Origin: JBNKHH01 sp050290245
Lineage (GTDB): Bacteria; Pseudomonadota; Alphaproteobacteria; Rhodobacterales; Rhodobacteraceae
DNA: 64,000 nt
Assembly: GCA_050290245.1 (NCBI GenBank)
Contig: JBNKHH010000024.1
Coordinates: forward strand, 92,996 to 156,995
Direction: 5' to 3'
In this document: positions 7,227-15,186 of the stretch, piece by piece
Numbering within the stretch: position 1 is the first letter of the stretch
Layout: every line of letters starts with the position of its first letter
Translations under genes and position numbers: made by a program
Notes under the pieces: generated by a model
Told to the model about the DNA's origin: nothing
Seen by the model: the letters and a program-made list of their open reading frames with translations, nothing else
The model's database searches: none

Positions 7227-9029
7227 TCAGACCACGAGCGCGGCGCCATCCGACGACAGGCCACATCCCTGGCGGAAGGCTGCGAAGAGTTCGCGGCCAA
7301 GACCCTCATTGTTGGCAGAGAGATCCGCTGTTGCGGGGGGGCGGGTCTCGAAATCGGCTTCCAGCACCTCGATCACGCCCGAGTCGGCATCGACACGAAC
7401 CATATCACCGTCCCGCACCCTGGCGATCGGCCCGCCGTCTACGGCTTCGGGCGACAGATGAATGGCCGCCGGCACCTTGCCGGAGGCACCGGACATGCGC
7501 CCGTCAGTTACCAGTGCCACCTTGAGGCCACGTCCCTGCAGAACCGAAAGGCTGGGTGTCAAACCATGGAGTTCGGGCATCCCGTTGGCCTTAGGTCCTT
7601 GGAAACGCACAACAAAAATCGTGTCTTCGGTGATTTCGCCAGCTTTGAAGGCTGCTTTGACGGCGTTCTGATCATGAAAGACGCGGGCCTTGGCGGTGAT
7701 CACGCGGTGTTCGGGGGCGACGGCGGAGACTTTCATGACCGAACGCCCCAGGTTGCCTTTCAGCTCGCTGAGACCGCCGGACTTTTGGAACGGCTCGTTG
7801 GCGGGCCGCAGGATCTTGTTGTTTTCTGAGGCCTTGGGGCCGTCGCGATAGGCGATCGTGCCCTCGCGGAACTCGGGCTCCTGCGTGTAGAGGTCGAGAC
7901 CGCCGCCGGCGACAGTCCGCACGTCCTGATGCAAAAGCCCTGCGTTGAGAAGCTGGCCGATCATATATTGCAGGCCTCCGGCGGCGTGGAAGTGGTTCAC
8001 GTCAGCAAGGCCGTTCGGATAAACCTTGGCCATCAGCGGGGTAACAGCCGAGATGTCGTTGAAGTCCTCGACGTCGAGGATGACGCCGGCTGCGCGGGCC
8101 ATGGCAGGCAGGTGTAGGACGAGGTTCGTCGACCCTCCGGTCGCCATCAGTCCGACGATGCCGTTGACGAAGGCCTTTTCCGATAGGACCTCGGCGACGG
8201 GGGTATACATACTGCCCTGGGCGGTGATCTCGGCCGCCTGTTCGGCGGCGCGGTCGGTCAAAGCATCCCTCAGCGGCGTGCCGGGATTGACAAAGCTGGC
8301 GCCAGGCAGGTGGAGGCCCATGAATTCCATCAGCATCTGGTTCGAATTCGCGGTGCCGTAGAATGTGCAGGTTCCGGGGCCGTGGTAAGAGGCCATCTCG
8401 GCCTCCATCAGCTTGTCGCGGCCAATCTCTCCGGCGGCAAAGGCCTGGCGCACCTTGCTTTTTTCGTCGTTGGGCAGGCCCGAGGGCATCGGACCGGCGG
8501 GGACGAAGATGCCTGGGATATGGCCGAAGGTGGCGGCGGCAATGACGAGGCCGGGGACGATCTTGTCGCAGATACCGAGGTAGAGGGCCGAGTCAAAGGT
8601 GTTGTGGGAAAGCGCGACACCGGCTGCGAGGGCGATGACATCGCGTGAAAAAAGAGACAGCTCCATGCCGGTCTGGCCCTGGGTGACGCCGTCGCACATG
8701 GCGGGTACGCCGCCCGCGACCTGGGCCGTGGCGCCGACCCGGCGAGCCGCCGCCTTTATGCGGTCGGGGTAATCTTTGTACGGCTGGTGGGCCGAGAGCA
8801 TGTCGTTATAGGCGGTAACGATCCCGATGTTCGGGGCGCGATCCGCGACGAGCGCCGGTTTGTCGTCGCCCATGGCAGCATAGGCGTGGGCCTGGTTGCC
8901 GCAGGCAAGGTGAGCGCGGGCGACACCTCCGTCCCTGGCACGGCCGATCTTGGCCAAATAGGCCGCGCGGGTGGCTTCGGAACGAGAAATGATACGGTCA
9001 GTGACGCGGGCAATTGTCGGGTTCAGCAT
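7227..9029 (-). CDS. edd: 6-phosphogluconate dehydratase
   Basis: Edd dehydrates 6-phosphogluconate to KDPG, using an iron-sulfur cluster. This 600-residue protein has the IlvD/Edd signatures: CDGVTQG, LGICDKIVPG, GPGTCTFYGTANSNQM and the C-terminal TDGRMSGASGKVPAA. The start at MLNPTIARV has an excellent GGAGG Shine-Dalgarno 7 bp upstream; the longer open frame has no support. The first gene of edd-eda, it is preceded by a good sigma-70-like promoter overlapping a LacI-type operator. Confidence 0.96.
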   Translation of the reverse strand: MLNPTIARVTDRIISRSEATRAAYLAKIGRARDGGVARAHLACGNQAHAYAAMGDDKPALVADRAPNIGIVTAYNDMLSAHQPYKDYPDRIKAAARRVGATAQVAGGVPAMCDGVTQGQTGMELSLFSRDVIALAAGVALSHNTFDSALYLGICDKIVPGLVIAAATFGHIPGIFVPAGPMPSGLPNDEKSKVRQAFAAGEIGRDKLMEAEMASYHGPGTCTFYGTANSNQMLMEFMGLHLPGASFVNPGTPLRDALTDRAAEQAAEITAQGSMYTPVAEVLSEKAFVNGIVGLMATGGSTNLVLHLPAMARAAGVILDVEDFNDISAVTPLMAKVYPNGLADVNHFHAAGGLQYMIGQLLNAGLLHQDVRTVAGGGLDLYTQEPEFREGTIAYRDGPKASENNKILRPANEPFQKSGGLSELKGNLGRSVMKVSAVAPEHRVITAKARVFHDQNAVKAAFKAGEITEDTIFVVRFQGPKANGMPELHGLTPSLSVLQGRGLKVALVTDGRMSGASGKVPAAIHLSPEAVDGGPIARVRDGDMVRVDADSGVIEVLEADFETRPPATADLSANNEGLGRELFAAFRQGCGLSSDGAALVV

Positions 9030-9053
9030 CGGCTCTCCTCCAGGGAAAGTCAG

Positions 9054-9082
9054 ACTATACCAGACCATGTTAACGCTAACAA
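9054..9082 (-). promoter_or_regulatory. Predicted edd-eda promoter
   Basis: Read on the minus strand, -35 TTGTTA (9077-9082) and -10 TATAGT (9054-9059) are separated by exactly 17 bp. Transcription would begin near 9047, about 18 nt before the edd start and just ahead of its GGAGG ribosome-binding site. Confidence 0.6.
9068..9081. promoter_or_regulatory. LacI/GntR-type operator overlapping the edd promoter
   Basis: TGTTAACGCTAACA is a 14-bp near-perfect dyad with a central CG, the usual form of LacI-family operators (compare gluconate repressor sites). It covers the -35 element and spacer of the edd promoter, a position suited to repression. No regulator gene is adjacent; the agl operators in this window differ in sequence. 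Confidence 0.55.
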
Positions 9083-9204
9083 CCAGCAGATGAGAAAAGG
9101 TCAACAGCCATTCCCTTTGTGCATGGCGGGAATGAACTTTCTGTGGGTACTCGTTTGAAATCAACAGGTTTAGGTCGTGGGTAACGAAATGAAAGGTAGT
9201 GACA

Positions 9205-9318
9205 ATGACCGCTTTCACACAAGACCGCATCGACCTGGAGCAGATTGAACGCAAAGCCCGCCAATTGCGCGCTGACTTTATCGCCGACTTGTTCACTCGC
9301 CGCCGCAAGCAGCGTTAA
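9205..9318 (+). CDS. 37-residue small basic protein
   Basis: A short open frame encodes MTAFTQDRIDLEQ followed by an amphipathic Arg-rich helix and ends TRRRKQR. An AAAGG Shine-Dalgarno is 8 bp upstream. Small proteins of this form, loosely like DUF1127 proteins, are frequent in Rhodobacteraceae; this resemblance is from memory and untested. It lies between divergent edd and the downstream methyltransferase. Confidence 0.55.
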   Translation: MTAFTQDRIDLEQIERKARQLRADFIADLFTRRRKQR

Positions 9319-9357
9319 GGCTCTTTTGCATGACGGGTTGACCGGGTAAGGGAGGGC

Positions 9358-10554
9358 ATGTCCTCATCCCGCCCGATCATCCGCCTGCGTCCCAAGTCCG
9401 ATCCCCGCCACATCCGGCGAGGCTTTCCCTGGGTTTACGATAACGAACTTGTCACGGATCGGCGGACCCGAGCCCTGGCGCCCGGTACAATCGCAACCCT
9501 GCAAGACAGCGAGCAGCGCCCCCTGGGCACCGTTGCTGTCACCGCGTCTTCGAAAATATTTGCGCGCATGCTGGACCCCGATCCCGAGGTTCAGATCAAC
9601 CGCGACTGGTTGCGGGCGCGTTTGCGCACCGCGCTGGATTTGCGTGAACGTCTTTTCGATGCGCCCTTTTACCGCCTGATCCACGCCGAGGCCGACGGGA
9701 TGCCGGGGACGGTCATAGATCGCTTTGGCGACCATGCGGTCATTCAACCGAACGCTGCCTGGATTGACGTCTTGATGGACGATCTGGCCGAAGTTCTGGC
9801 TGAGGTGACGGGCGTCAGGACCATCTTCAAGAACGCCAGCGGGCGTGCGCGCGTGCTTGAGGGGCTGGATGATGAGAGTTCGGTTTTGACAGGGAGCCTG
9901 TCCGGGCCGGTCGAGGTGCCGATGAATGGGGCGGTCTATATGGCCGACCTGGCGGGCGGGCAGAAGACCGGGTTGTTCTTTGACCAACGGCCCAACCATG
10001 CCTTTGTCGCGCGGCTGGCCAGGGGTACCTCGGTACTGGACGTGTTTTCCCATGTCGGCGGGTTCGCCCTAGCGGCCCTGGTTGGTGGCGCGACAAGCGC
10101 GCTGGCGGTCGATGGGTCGGAGCCGGCGCTGGACCTGGCTCGGCAAGGGGCCAAAGCCTCGGGCGTCGAGGCGAATTTCCAGACGCGCAAGGGCGACGCC
10201 TTTGACGTCATGACGGCATTGGCCGCCGAAGGCCGCCGGTTCGGCACGGTGATTTGCGATCCGCCGGCTTTTGCCCCGTCAAAACCTGCGCTGGACAAGG
10301 GGCTCAGGGCCTATGAACGTGTTGCGCGGTTGGCGACGCACCTGGTCGAGCCGGGCGGCACGCTGACCCTGTGTTCGTGTAGCCATGCCGCGGGGTTGGA
10401 CGCGTTCCGCACCGCATGCCTGCGCGGCGTCGGCAGGGCCGGGGGCCGGGCGCAGATCCTGCAGACGGGTTTCGCGGGAGCCGACCATCCCCTGCATCCG
10501 TCGCTGGCCGAAAGCGGGTATCTGAAGGCGATCACGTTCAGGCTGATGCCGTGA
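9358..10554 (+). CDS. Class I SAM-dependent rRNA methyltransferase, RlmI-like
   Basis: This 398-residue protein has the RlmI architecture: an N-terminal PUA-like RNA-binding domain (about 5-75), an EEHUD-like middle part, and a Rossmann methyltransferase domain with LDVFSHVGGFALAAL, the DPPAF catalytic loop (ICDPPAFAPSK) and the cysteine segment CSCSHAAG. RlmI methylates a cytosine of 23S rRNA; the exact target here is inferred. The PIN-domain gene overlaps its stop codon. Confidence 0.88.
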   Translation: MSSSRPIIRLRPKSDPRHIRRGFPWVYDNELVTDRRTRALAPGTIATLQDSEQRPLGTVAVTASSKIFARMLDPDPEVQINRDWLRARLRTALDLRERLFDAPFYRLIHAEADGMPGTVIDRFGDHAVIQPNAAWIDVLMDDLAEVLAEVTGVRTIFKNASGRARVLEGLDDESSVLTGSLSGPVEVPMNGAVYMADLAGGQKTGLFFDQRPNHAFVARLARGTSVLDVFSHVGGFALAALVGGATSALAVDGSEPALDLARQGAKASGVEANFQTRKGDAFDVMTALAAEGRRFGTVICDPPAFAPSKPALDKGLRAYERVARLATHLVEPGGTLTLCSCSHAAGLDAFRTACLRGVGRAGGRAQILQTGFAGADHPLHPSLAESGYLKAITFRLMP

Positions 10555-11096
10555 AAGTTCTGATCGACGCCTGCGTGCTGTTCCCGACGGTACTGCGCGA
10601 ATTGGTGTTGGACTATGCCGCGACGGGGGCGTTCGCCCCCCTGTGGTCGGCCCGGATTCTTGAGGAATGGCGGCGGGCGGCGGCGCGGTTGGGCCCGGTG
10701 GATGCGGCGGTCGCCGACGGCGAGATCGCGGCCGTTCGGGCGCGATTTCCAGATGCTGAGGTCGTCGTTTCAGATAAGACCGTGGCGCGGTTGAGCCTGA
10801 AAGACCGGGACGACATCCACGTTCTTGCGGCGGCGATCGACGGAGGTGCAGACGAACTTTTGACGCTGAACCTGAAGGATTTTCCGACCAATGCGCTGGC
10901 TGCCGAAGGGCTGATGCGCCGACATCCGGACGAGTTCCTACTGGAAGGGTATCACGCCGATCCGGGCGGGGTGTCCAGGATTGTCGAGGACGTTCTGACG
11001 AGAGCGGCGGCGCATGGGATCGACACGTCAAACCGGCGGGCGATCCTGAAAAGGGCGCGGCTGCCCCGGTTGGGCAAGGCGTTGGATCAGGTCTGA
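10551..11096 (+). CDS. PIN domain protein
   Basis: This 181-residue protein starts with GTG at 10551, overlapping the stop of the methyltransferase gene by 4 bp (GTGA), which implies translational coupling. PIN nucleases use a cluster of acidic residues; candidates are the Asp in KVLIDACVL, the Glu in ILEEWRRA and the Asp pair in KDRDDIHVLAAA. Most PIN proteins are toxin RNases beside an antitoxin, but no antitoxin frame is present here. It may instead have a role in RNA metabolism. It ends overlapping the convergent M48 gene by 10 bp. Confidence 0.8.
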   Translation: MKVLIDACVLFPTVLRELVLDYAATGAFAPLWSARILEEWRRAAARLGPVDAAVADGEIAAVRARFPDAEVVVSDKTVARLSLKDRDDIHVLAAAIDGGADELLTLNLKDFPTNALAAEGLMRRHPDEFLLEGYHADPGGVSRIVEDVLTRAAAHGIDTSNRRAILKRARLPRLGKALDQV

Positions 11097-11779
11097 GCGA
11101 CGGCCCAGCGGTCCTCCAGCTTCTCGATGGCGGCGATACGCTCGGCGGTTTTCGGGTGGCTCATCAGCCAGACCGGCATTCCGACCCCACGCGCGCCGGT
11201 CAGCGATTCCAGTTTGCGGAACAGGGATTTCTGTGGCTCGGTGCCGATCCCGGACTTGGTCAGGAGCGCGGCGGCATAGGCGTCGGCCTCGTATTCGTCA
11301 CCACGCGAGAGGCGGGCGGCAAGCACCGAGGTCAGGAGGTTGGCGATATAGACGCCAAGGCCGGGCAGGAAGCGCCCAAGGATCATGATGAGGGCGGCGC
11401 GGATGGCATTCTGGCCGGAAAAGTCGATCATGCGACGGCGGGAATGGCCCAGGGCGACGTGGCCCAGTTCGTGAGCGATCACCGATGCGAGCTCTTCGGC
11501 CGTCACCTCTCCGTCGGCGTATTTCTGGTAAAAACCGCGCGTCAGGAAGATGCGTCCGTCGGGGGCGGCGAGGCCATTGACCGGTTCGATCTCGTACAGG
11601 TGGACGCGCACGCGGGGCAGGTCGAGCGAGGCAGCCATGCGGTCGGTCAGTTCCTTAAGCCGCGCATCGGCCAGCTCGGACGACCTGGCGTCGAGCTCCT
11701 TGGCGCTTTTCCAGGTCGAGACCTTGTACATCACGAGGGCGTAGATGACGGCCAGGAATATGGGCAGGGCTTTCAGCAT
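11087..11779 (-). CDS. M48 family membrane-anchored metallopeptidase
   Basis: This 230-residue protein has an N-terminal hydrophobic anchor (about 3-18), the zinc motif HELGH (H103, E104, H107), and the downstream third-ligand motif EYEAD (E162). A hydrophobic stretch near 125-150 may insert in the membrane. M48 enzymes such as BepA and LoiP do envelope protein quality control. The start at MLKALPIFL was chosen because upstream codons in the frame overlap the VWA gene. It is the last gene of a long minus-strand block. Confidence 0.88.
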   Translation of the reverse strand: MLKALPIFLAVIYALVMYKVSTWKSAKELDARSSELADARLKELTDRMAASLDLPRVRVHLYEIEPVNGLAAPDGRIFLTRGFYQKYADGEVTAEELASVIAHELGHVALGHSRRRMIDFSGQNAIRAALIMILGRFLPGLGVYIANLLTSVLAARLSRGDEYEADAYAAALLTKSGIGTEPQKSLFRKLESLTGARGVGMPVWLMSHPKTAERIAAIEKLEDRWAVAQT

Positions 11780-11811
11780 TGAGGTAATATGGGGGTGTCG
11801 GGTGTTCTTCG

Positions 11812-12996
11812 CTAGCCCAGAAGCTTCATGCCGCGGGTAAGGCCCTGGAGTGTCAGCGGCACCATGCGTTCGGGGCCGATGGCCTGGCGGACAAGCTGGA
11901 TCGAGGGCGTGTACCCCCAATGTCGTTCCGGGACCGGGTTGATCCAGAGCGTGTCGGGCCATTGGGCGACGGCGCGTTTCAGCCAGGTTTCGCCTGACTC
12001 TTCGTTCCAATGTTCGTTCGCGCCGCCGGGCACCGCGACCTCGTAGGGCGACATCGAGGCGTCGCCGACGAAAATGCATTTCCAGCCGGGGCCGAAACGG
12101 TTCAGCACGTCCCAGGTCGGTGTGCGTGCGTTCCAGCGTCGGGCGTTTTCGCGCCAGACCCCTTCGTAGAGGCAGTTGTGGAAGTAGAAATGGTCGAGGT
12201 GTTTGAACTCACTCCGGGCAGCCGAGAAAAGCTCTTCGATCATCTGCACATAGGGGTCCATCGAGCCGCCGACATCGAGAAAGAGAAGAACGCGCACGGC
12301 GTTGCGCCGTTCGGGACGGGTTTTCACGTCGAGATAGCCATGCTCGGCGGTGGCGCGGATGGTGCCGTCAAGGTCGAGTTCGTCCGCGGCGCCCTCTCGG
12401 GCCCACTGGCGCAGGCGCTTCAGAGCCACTTTTATGGTGCGGGTGCCGATCTCGCGGGTGTCGTCGAGATCGCGGAATTCACGCTTGTCCCAGACTTTGA
12501 CTGCACGCTGGTGGCGGGATTTGCCCTGGCCAATGCGCACGCCTTCGGGGTTGTAGCCATGGGCGCCAAACGGCGAGGTGCCCGCGGTGCCGATCCACTT
12601 GTTGCCGCCCTGGTGGCGTTTCTCCTGCTCTTTCAGGCGCTCGCGCAGGGTTTCCATTAGCTTTTCGAACCCGCCCAAGGCCTCGATTTCGGCGCGTTCC
12701 TCTTCGGTCAGATGCTTTTCGGCCATCTTCCTGAGCCAGTCTTCCGGCAAATCCAGCGCTTGTACCACCGCTTCGGGCGGGATGGATTGGACGCCGGAAA
12801 AGGCAGCGGCGAAAGCGCGGTCGAAACGGTCTATGTGGGATTCATTTTTCACCAGAGCGGCGCGGGCAAGGTAATAGAACCCATCGACGTCATACGTGAC
12901 GAGATTGGCTTGTAGCGCTTCGAGAAAAGCCAGGAATTCGCGCGGCGAGGCGGGGACGCCTGCCTTCCTGACCTGTTCGAAGAACGTCAGGAACAT
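11812..12996 (-). CDS. VWA (CoxE-like) domain protein
   Basis: This 394-residue protein belongs to the CoxE-like VWA family (COG3825-type). The C-terminal half carries the metal-ion site as DVGGSM, where the usual DxSxS has Gly for the first Ser; downstream are TWDVLNRFG, FVGDASMSPYE and a conserved WINPVPERHWGYT segment. Such proteins pair with MoxR AAA+ ATPases as client-binding partners in complex or cofactor assembly. A MoxR gene lies 3.2 kb upstream on the same strand. The start ATG overlaps the stop of the 55-aa gene (TGATG). Confidence 0.88.
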   Translation of the reverse strand: MFLTFFEQVRKAGVPASPREFLAFLEALQANLVTYDVDGFYYLARAALVKNESHIDRFDRAFAAAFSGVQSIPPEAVVQALDLPEDWLRKMAEKHLTEEERAEIEALGGFEKLMETLRERLKEQEKRHQGGNKWIGTAGTSPFGAHGYNPEGVRIGQGKSRHQRAVKVWDKREFRDLDDTREIGTRTIKVALKRLRQWAREGAADELDLDGTIRATAEHGYLDVKTRPERRNAVRVLLFLDVGGSMDPYVQMIEELFSAARSEFKHLDHFYFHNCLYEGVWRENARRWNARTPTWDVLNRFGPGWKCIFVGDASMSPYEVAVPGGANEHWNEESGETWLKRAVAQWPDTLWINPVPERHWGYTPSIQLVRQAIGPERMVPLTLQGLTRGMKLLG

Positions 12997-13163
12997 CAGA
13001 GTGCGGCGCGGTGAATGATGATGGTCAAAAGGAACCCGATAAGCATGAAGATGATGCTGTAGACGGCAGCGTACTGAAGCATGTCTAGGCGGTTGCCGCC
13101 CCGTTTCTTGGCACTGAGAACGCCAAGGATGATGCCTGCCACAAGCCCGATAATCACGATCAT
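12996..13163 (-). CDS. 55-residue two-helix membrane protein
   Basis: The gene begins with an ATGA overlap with the DUF2927 gene and ends with a TGATG overlap with the VWA gene, strong signs that it is a real cotranscribed gene. Two hydrophobic helices (MIVIIGLVAGIILGVL and AAVYSIIFMLIGFLLTIII) flank a short basic loop (KKRGGNR). Function is unknown. Confidence 0.75.
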   Translation of the reverse strand: MIVIIGLVAGIILGVLSAKKRGGNRLDMLQYAAVYSIIFMLIGFLLTIIIHRAAL

Positions 13164-14524
13164 ACCGCGTCTCCTTCGCGAGACCGGGGCGAGATCGCCA
13201 GGATCTCGGCTGCACGGTCGCGGATTTCCTTTTCGTCGCCAAAGCCATAGCGCGCCCATGCGAAAGCTTCGCTCTGAACGTCCCTGGCCTCGTTTGAACG
13301 GCCTTCTACCTCAAGCGCCTCGGCCTTGACCATCAGCAAAAGCGACAGAAGGGCCGCGTGTTCGCTCTGGCGGACGATGGGCAGGTTGCTGTCGACAAGG
13401 GCGATGGCCACGTCGGCGTGCCCACCTGAAAGCTGAAAGGCGGCGATCTGAAGGGCGATGTGGGCCTCCTGGATCGCGGTGTCGGGGCGGGACTGGTAGA
13501 TCTTCCCCGCCTGGAGAAACGCGTTCAGCGCTAGGTTCGGGTCGGTCGCGAGGCTGAGGCGCCCGAGGATATAATACGAGAGCGCCAGACGAGAATCCCG
13601 CGCTCCGCCACGTTTGGCCAGATCGAGCGCACGCTCGGCGGCGGCGCGGCGGCGCGTGCGCGATGTCCCGGGCGTCGTTGCCTCGGTCATGGCCCGCGCC
13701 CAGTCGGTGTCGGGCGGTTCGGGAGCCGCAACGGGGCCGACGCCGCCCGAAGGATTCAGCCGGGCGAGAATCGCCGGCAGCCGCGCCGCAACCTCGGCGC
13801 GCGACATGCCCGAGCGCAGCGACGAGTCGTAAAAGACCCTTAGGATCAGCATGTCAAAGCCAGTCAGCACGGTGTGGAAGTTGTCGTCGTTGAAGATGGA
13901 TTCGTTCAGACGGTACAGGTCGTTCACCGGTCCGAGAGCCTGGGCTATTTCTTCGTGTAGACAGTCGCGCACCTCTTGCGGGCTGACGTCATTGGGCAAA
14001 AAGACCGCCATGGTGCGCCGCAGGCTGAGCCGGTTCCAGTAGGTCGCGGGATCGTTGCGGCGCTTGCGGTAGTCGTCCCAATCCGAGACGTTGGGGCGCA
14101 CGAAACAGGCGGCCGAGGGCGCCACGCGCTGAATCTGGCGACGGGTCACCGGGTGTACGGTGATCGAGGCCGTTGCTCCGGGGCGCGCGCGCCGGATCGG
14201 GATGTTGGCTTCGGAGCGCAGGCGGGCCAGCAGGCGGTCGAGATCGGCGTCCAGCGTCGGCGGGGCGCCCGGACCGACGGCAACGGTGATCGGGCCTTCA
14301 AAGCGCGCAAAGACCGGCATGGCGTCGCCGTTTTCAAGTAGAAATGTCAGGTCGAGGAAATCCCTCGCAATAAGGGCGTTGGAGAGCCTTGGTGGTGTTG
14401 GTTTGACTTGCGGGAACGTCTTCATCGGAGGCAGCACAATGTCGGGTGCGACATTGCGCGAGGTTTCGGGCGCGGCGCATCCGAACAGGGCCAGGAGGGC
14501 CAGGGCTGCGGCGGCGCGCGTCAC
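13160..14524 (-). CDS. DUF2927 lipoprotein with TPR-like C-terminal half
   Basis: This 454-residue protein starts with a lipoprotein signal whose lipobox ends at C16 (LFGC). The DUF2927 domain (about 50-250) includes CLHEEIAQALGPVNDLY, which resembles a zinc-metallopeptidase HExxx site but lacks a second His. The C-terminal part (about 285-450) is alpha-helical with TPR-like repeats (ALSYYILGRLSLATDPNLAL). It overlaps the GNAT gene upstream by 4 bp and the 55-aa gene downstream by 4 bp. Function is unknown; an envelope location is clear. Confidence 0.85.
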   Translation of the reverse strand: MTRAAAALALLALFGCAAPETSRNVAPDIVLPPMKTFPQVKPTPPRLSNALIARDFLDLTFLLENGDAMPVFARFEGPITVAVGPGAPPTLDADLDRLLARLRSEANIPIRRARPGATASITVHPVTRRQIQRVAPSAACFVRPNVSDWDDYRKRRNDPATYWNRLSLRRTMAVFLPNDVSPQEVRDCLHEEIAQALGPVNDLYRLNESIFNDDNFHTVLTGFDMLILRVFYDSSLRSGMSRAEVAARLPAILARLNPSGGVGPVAAPEPPDTDWARAMTEATTPGTSRTRRRAAAERALDLAKRGGARDSRLALSYYILGRLSLATDPNLALNAFLQAGKIYQSRPDTAIQEAHIALQIAAFQLSGGHADVAIALVDSNLPIVRQSEHAALLSLLLMVKAEALEVEGRSNEARDVQSEAFAWARYGFGDEKEIRDRAAEILAISPRSREGDAV

Positions 14525-14967
14525 GTGGCCCGCGCGTATTTGATGAAGGGTGTGACGGTGCCGATGCGATCGTAGAGCCTGCGGGCCTCGGCGTTGAAAT
14601 CCTGGGTTAGCCAGTAGACCGAGGGCGCTCCGGCGTCGTCAGCTGCCGTATAGACGGCCTCGATCAGAGCGCGACCCACGCCCTGGCCGCGGACATCTGG
14701 GTCGGCGTAGAGGTCTTGCAGGTAACAGACGTTTTCAATCTTCCAGCCGTGACGGTGGAACAGGTAGTGGGTCAGGCCGACGGCCTTCCCATCAACTTCG
14801 GCAATGAAGCCATTGAAATCATGGGGATCGTCACCAACGAGGCGCGCAAAGGACGATTCATAAACCTCGTCCGGCACGGCGCTTTCGTAGAAGGTCAGAT
14901 AGTCGGTCCAGAGGCGGTGCCACCGGGCGTAATCGTCTTGGCGAATGGGACGGATCGTGCAGGTCAT
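14521..14967 (-). CDS. GNAT family N-acetyltransferase
   Basis: This 148-residue protein has the GNAT fold signatures: IRPIRQDDY at the N-terminus and the acetyl-CoA loop VRGQGVGRALIEAV near residues 95-108. The substrate is unknown. It is the first gene of the tightly overlapping GNAT / DUF2927 / 55-aa / VWA unit. The upstream 219 bp hold a short palindrome near 15.1 kb. Confidence 0.87.
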   Translation of the reverse strand: MTCTIRPIRQDDYARWHRLWTDYLTFYESAVPDEVYESSFARLVGDDPHDFNGFIAEVDGKAVGLTHYLFHRHGWKIENVCYLQDLYADPDVRGQGVGRALIEAVYTAADDAGAPSVYWLTQDFNAEARRLYDRIGTVTPFIKYARAT

Positions 14968-15094
14968 GAGATGTAATTAGCCCCGTTGCGGCGCGGTTGC
15001 CATAGATTGTGTGGGCCTGGCCGTCGGTGGGTGCTGCCAAGGTCTTGCGAGATTGCCGTGCAGGCCTGAATTTATCTTAGGAAAACGACCAAAT

Positions 15095-15104
15095 CGACCG
15101 GTCG
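15095..15104. promoter_or_regulatory. CGACCGGTCG palindrome, TetR-operator-like
   Basis: The perfect 10-bp dyad CGACCGGTCG lies in the 219-bp gap between the AEC carrier and GNAT genes, about 130 bp upstream of the GNAT start. Sites of this form are common TetR-family operators, but no TetR gene is nearby. The rest of the gap shows no other gene. Confidence 0.3.
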
Positions 15105-15186
15105 GTATTGCACCGGTCCCACGTCGGCGTCCGGTAAATCCGACGGGAACGGCGACGGGGGCGGCAAATGCACGGGCGCAGCGGCG

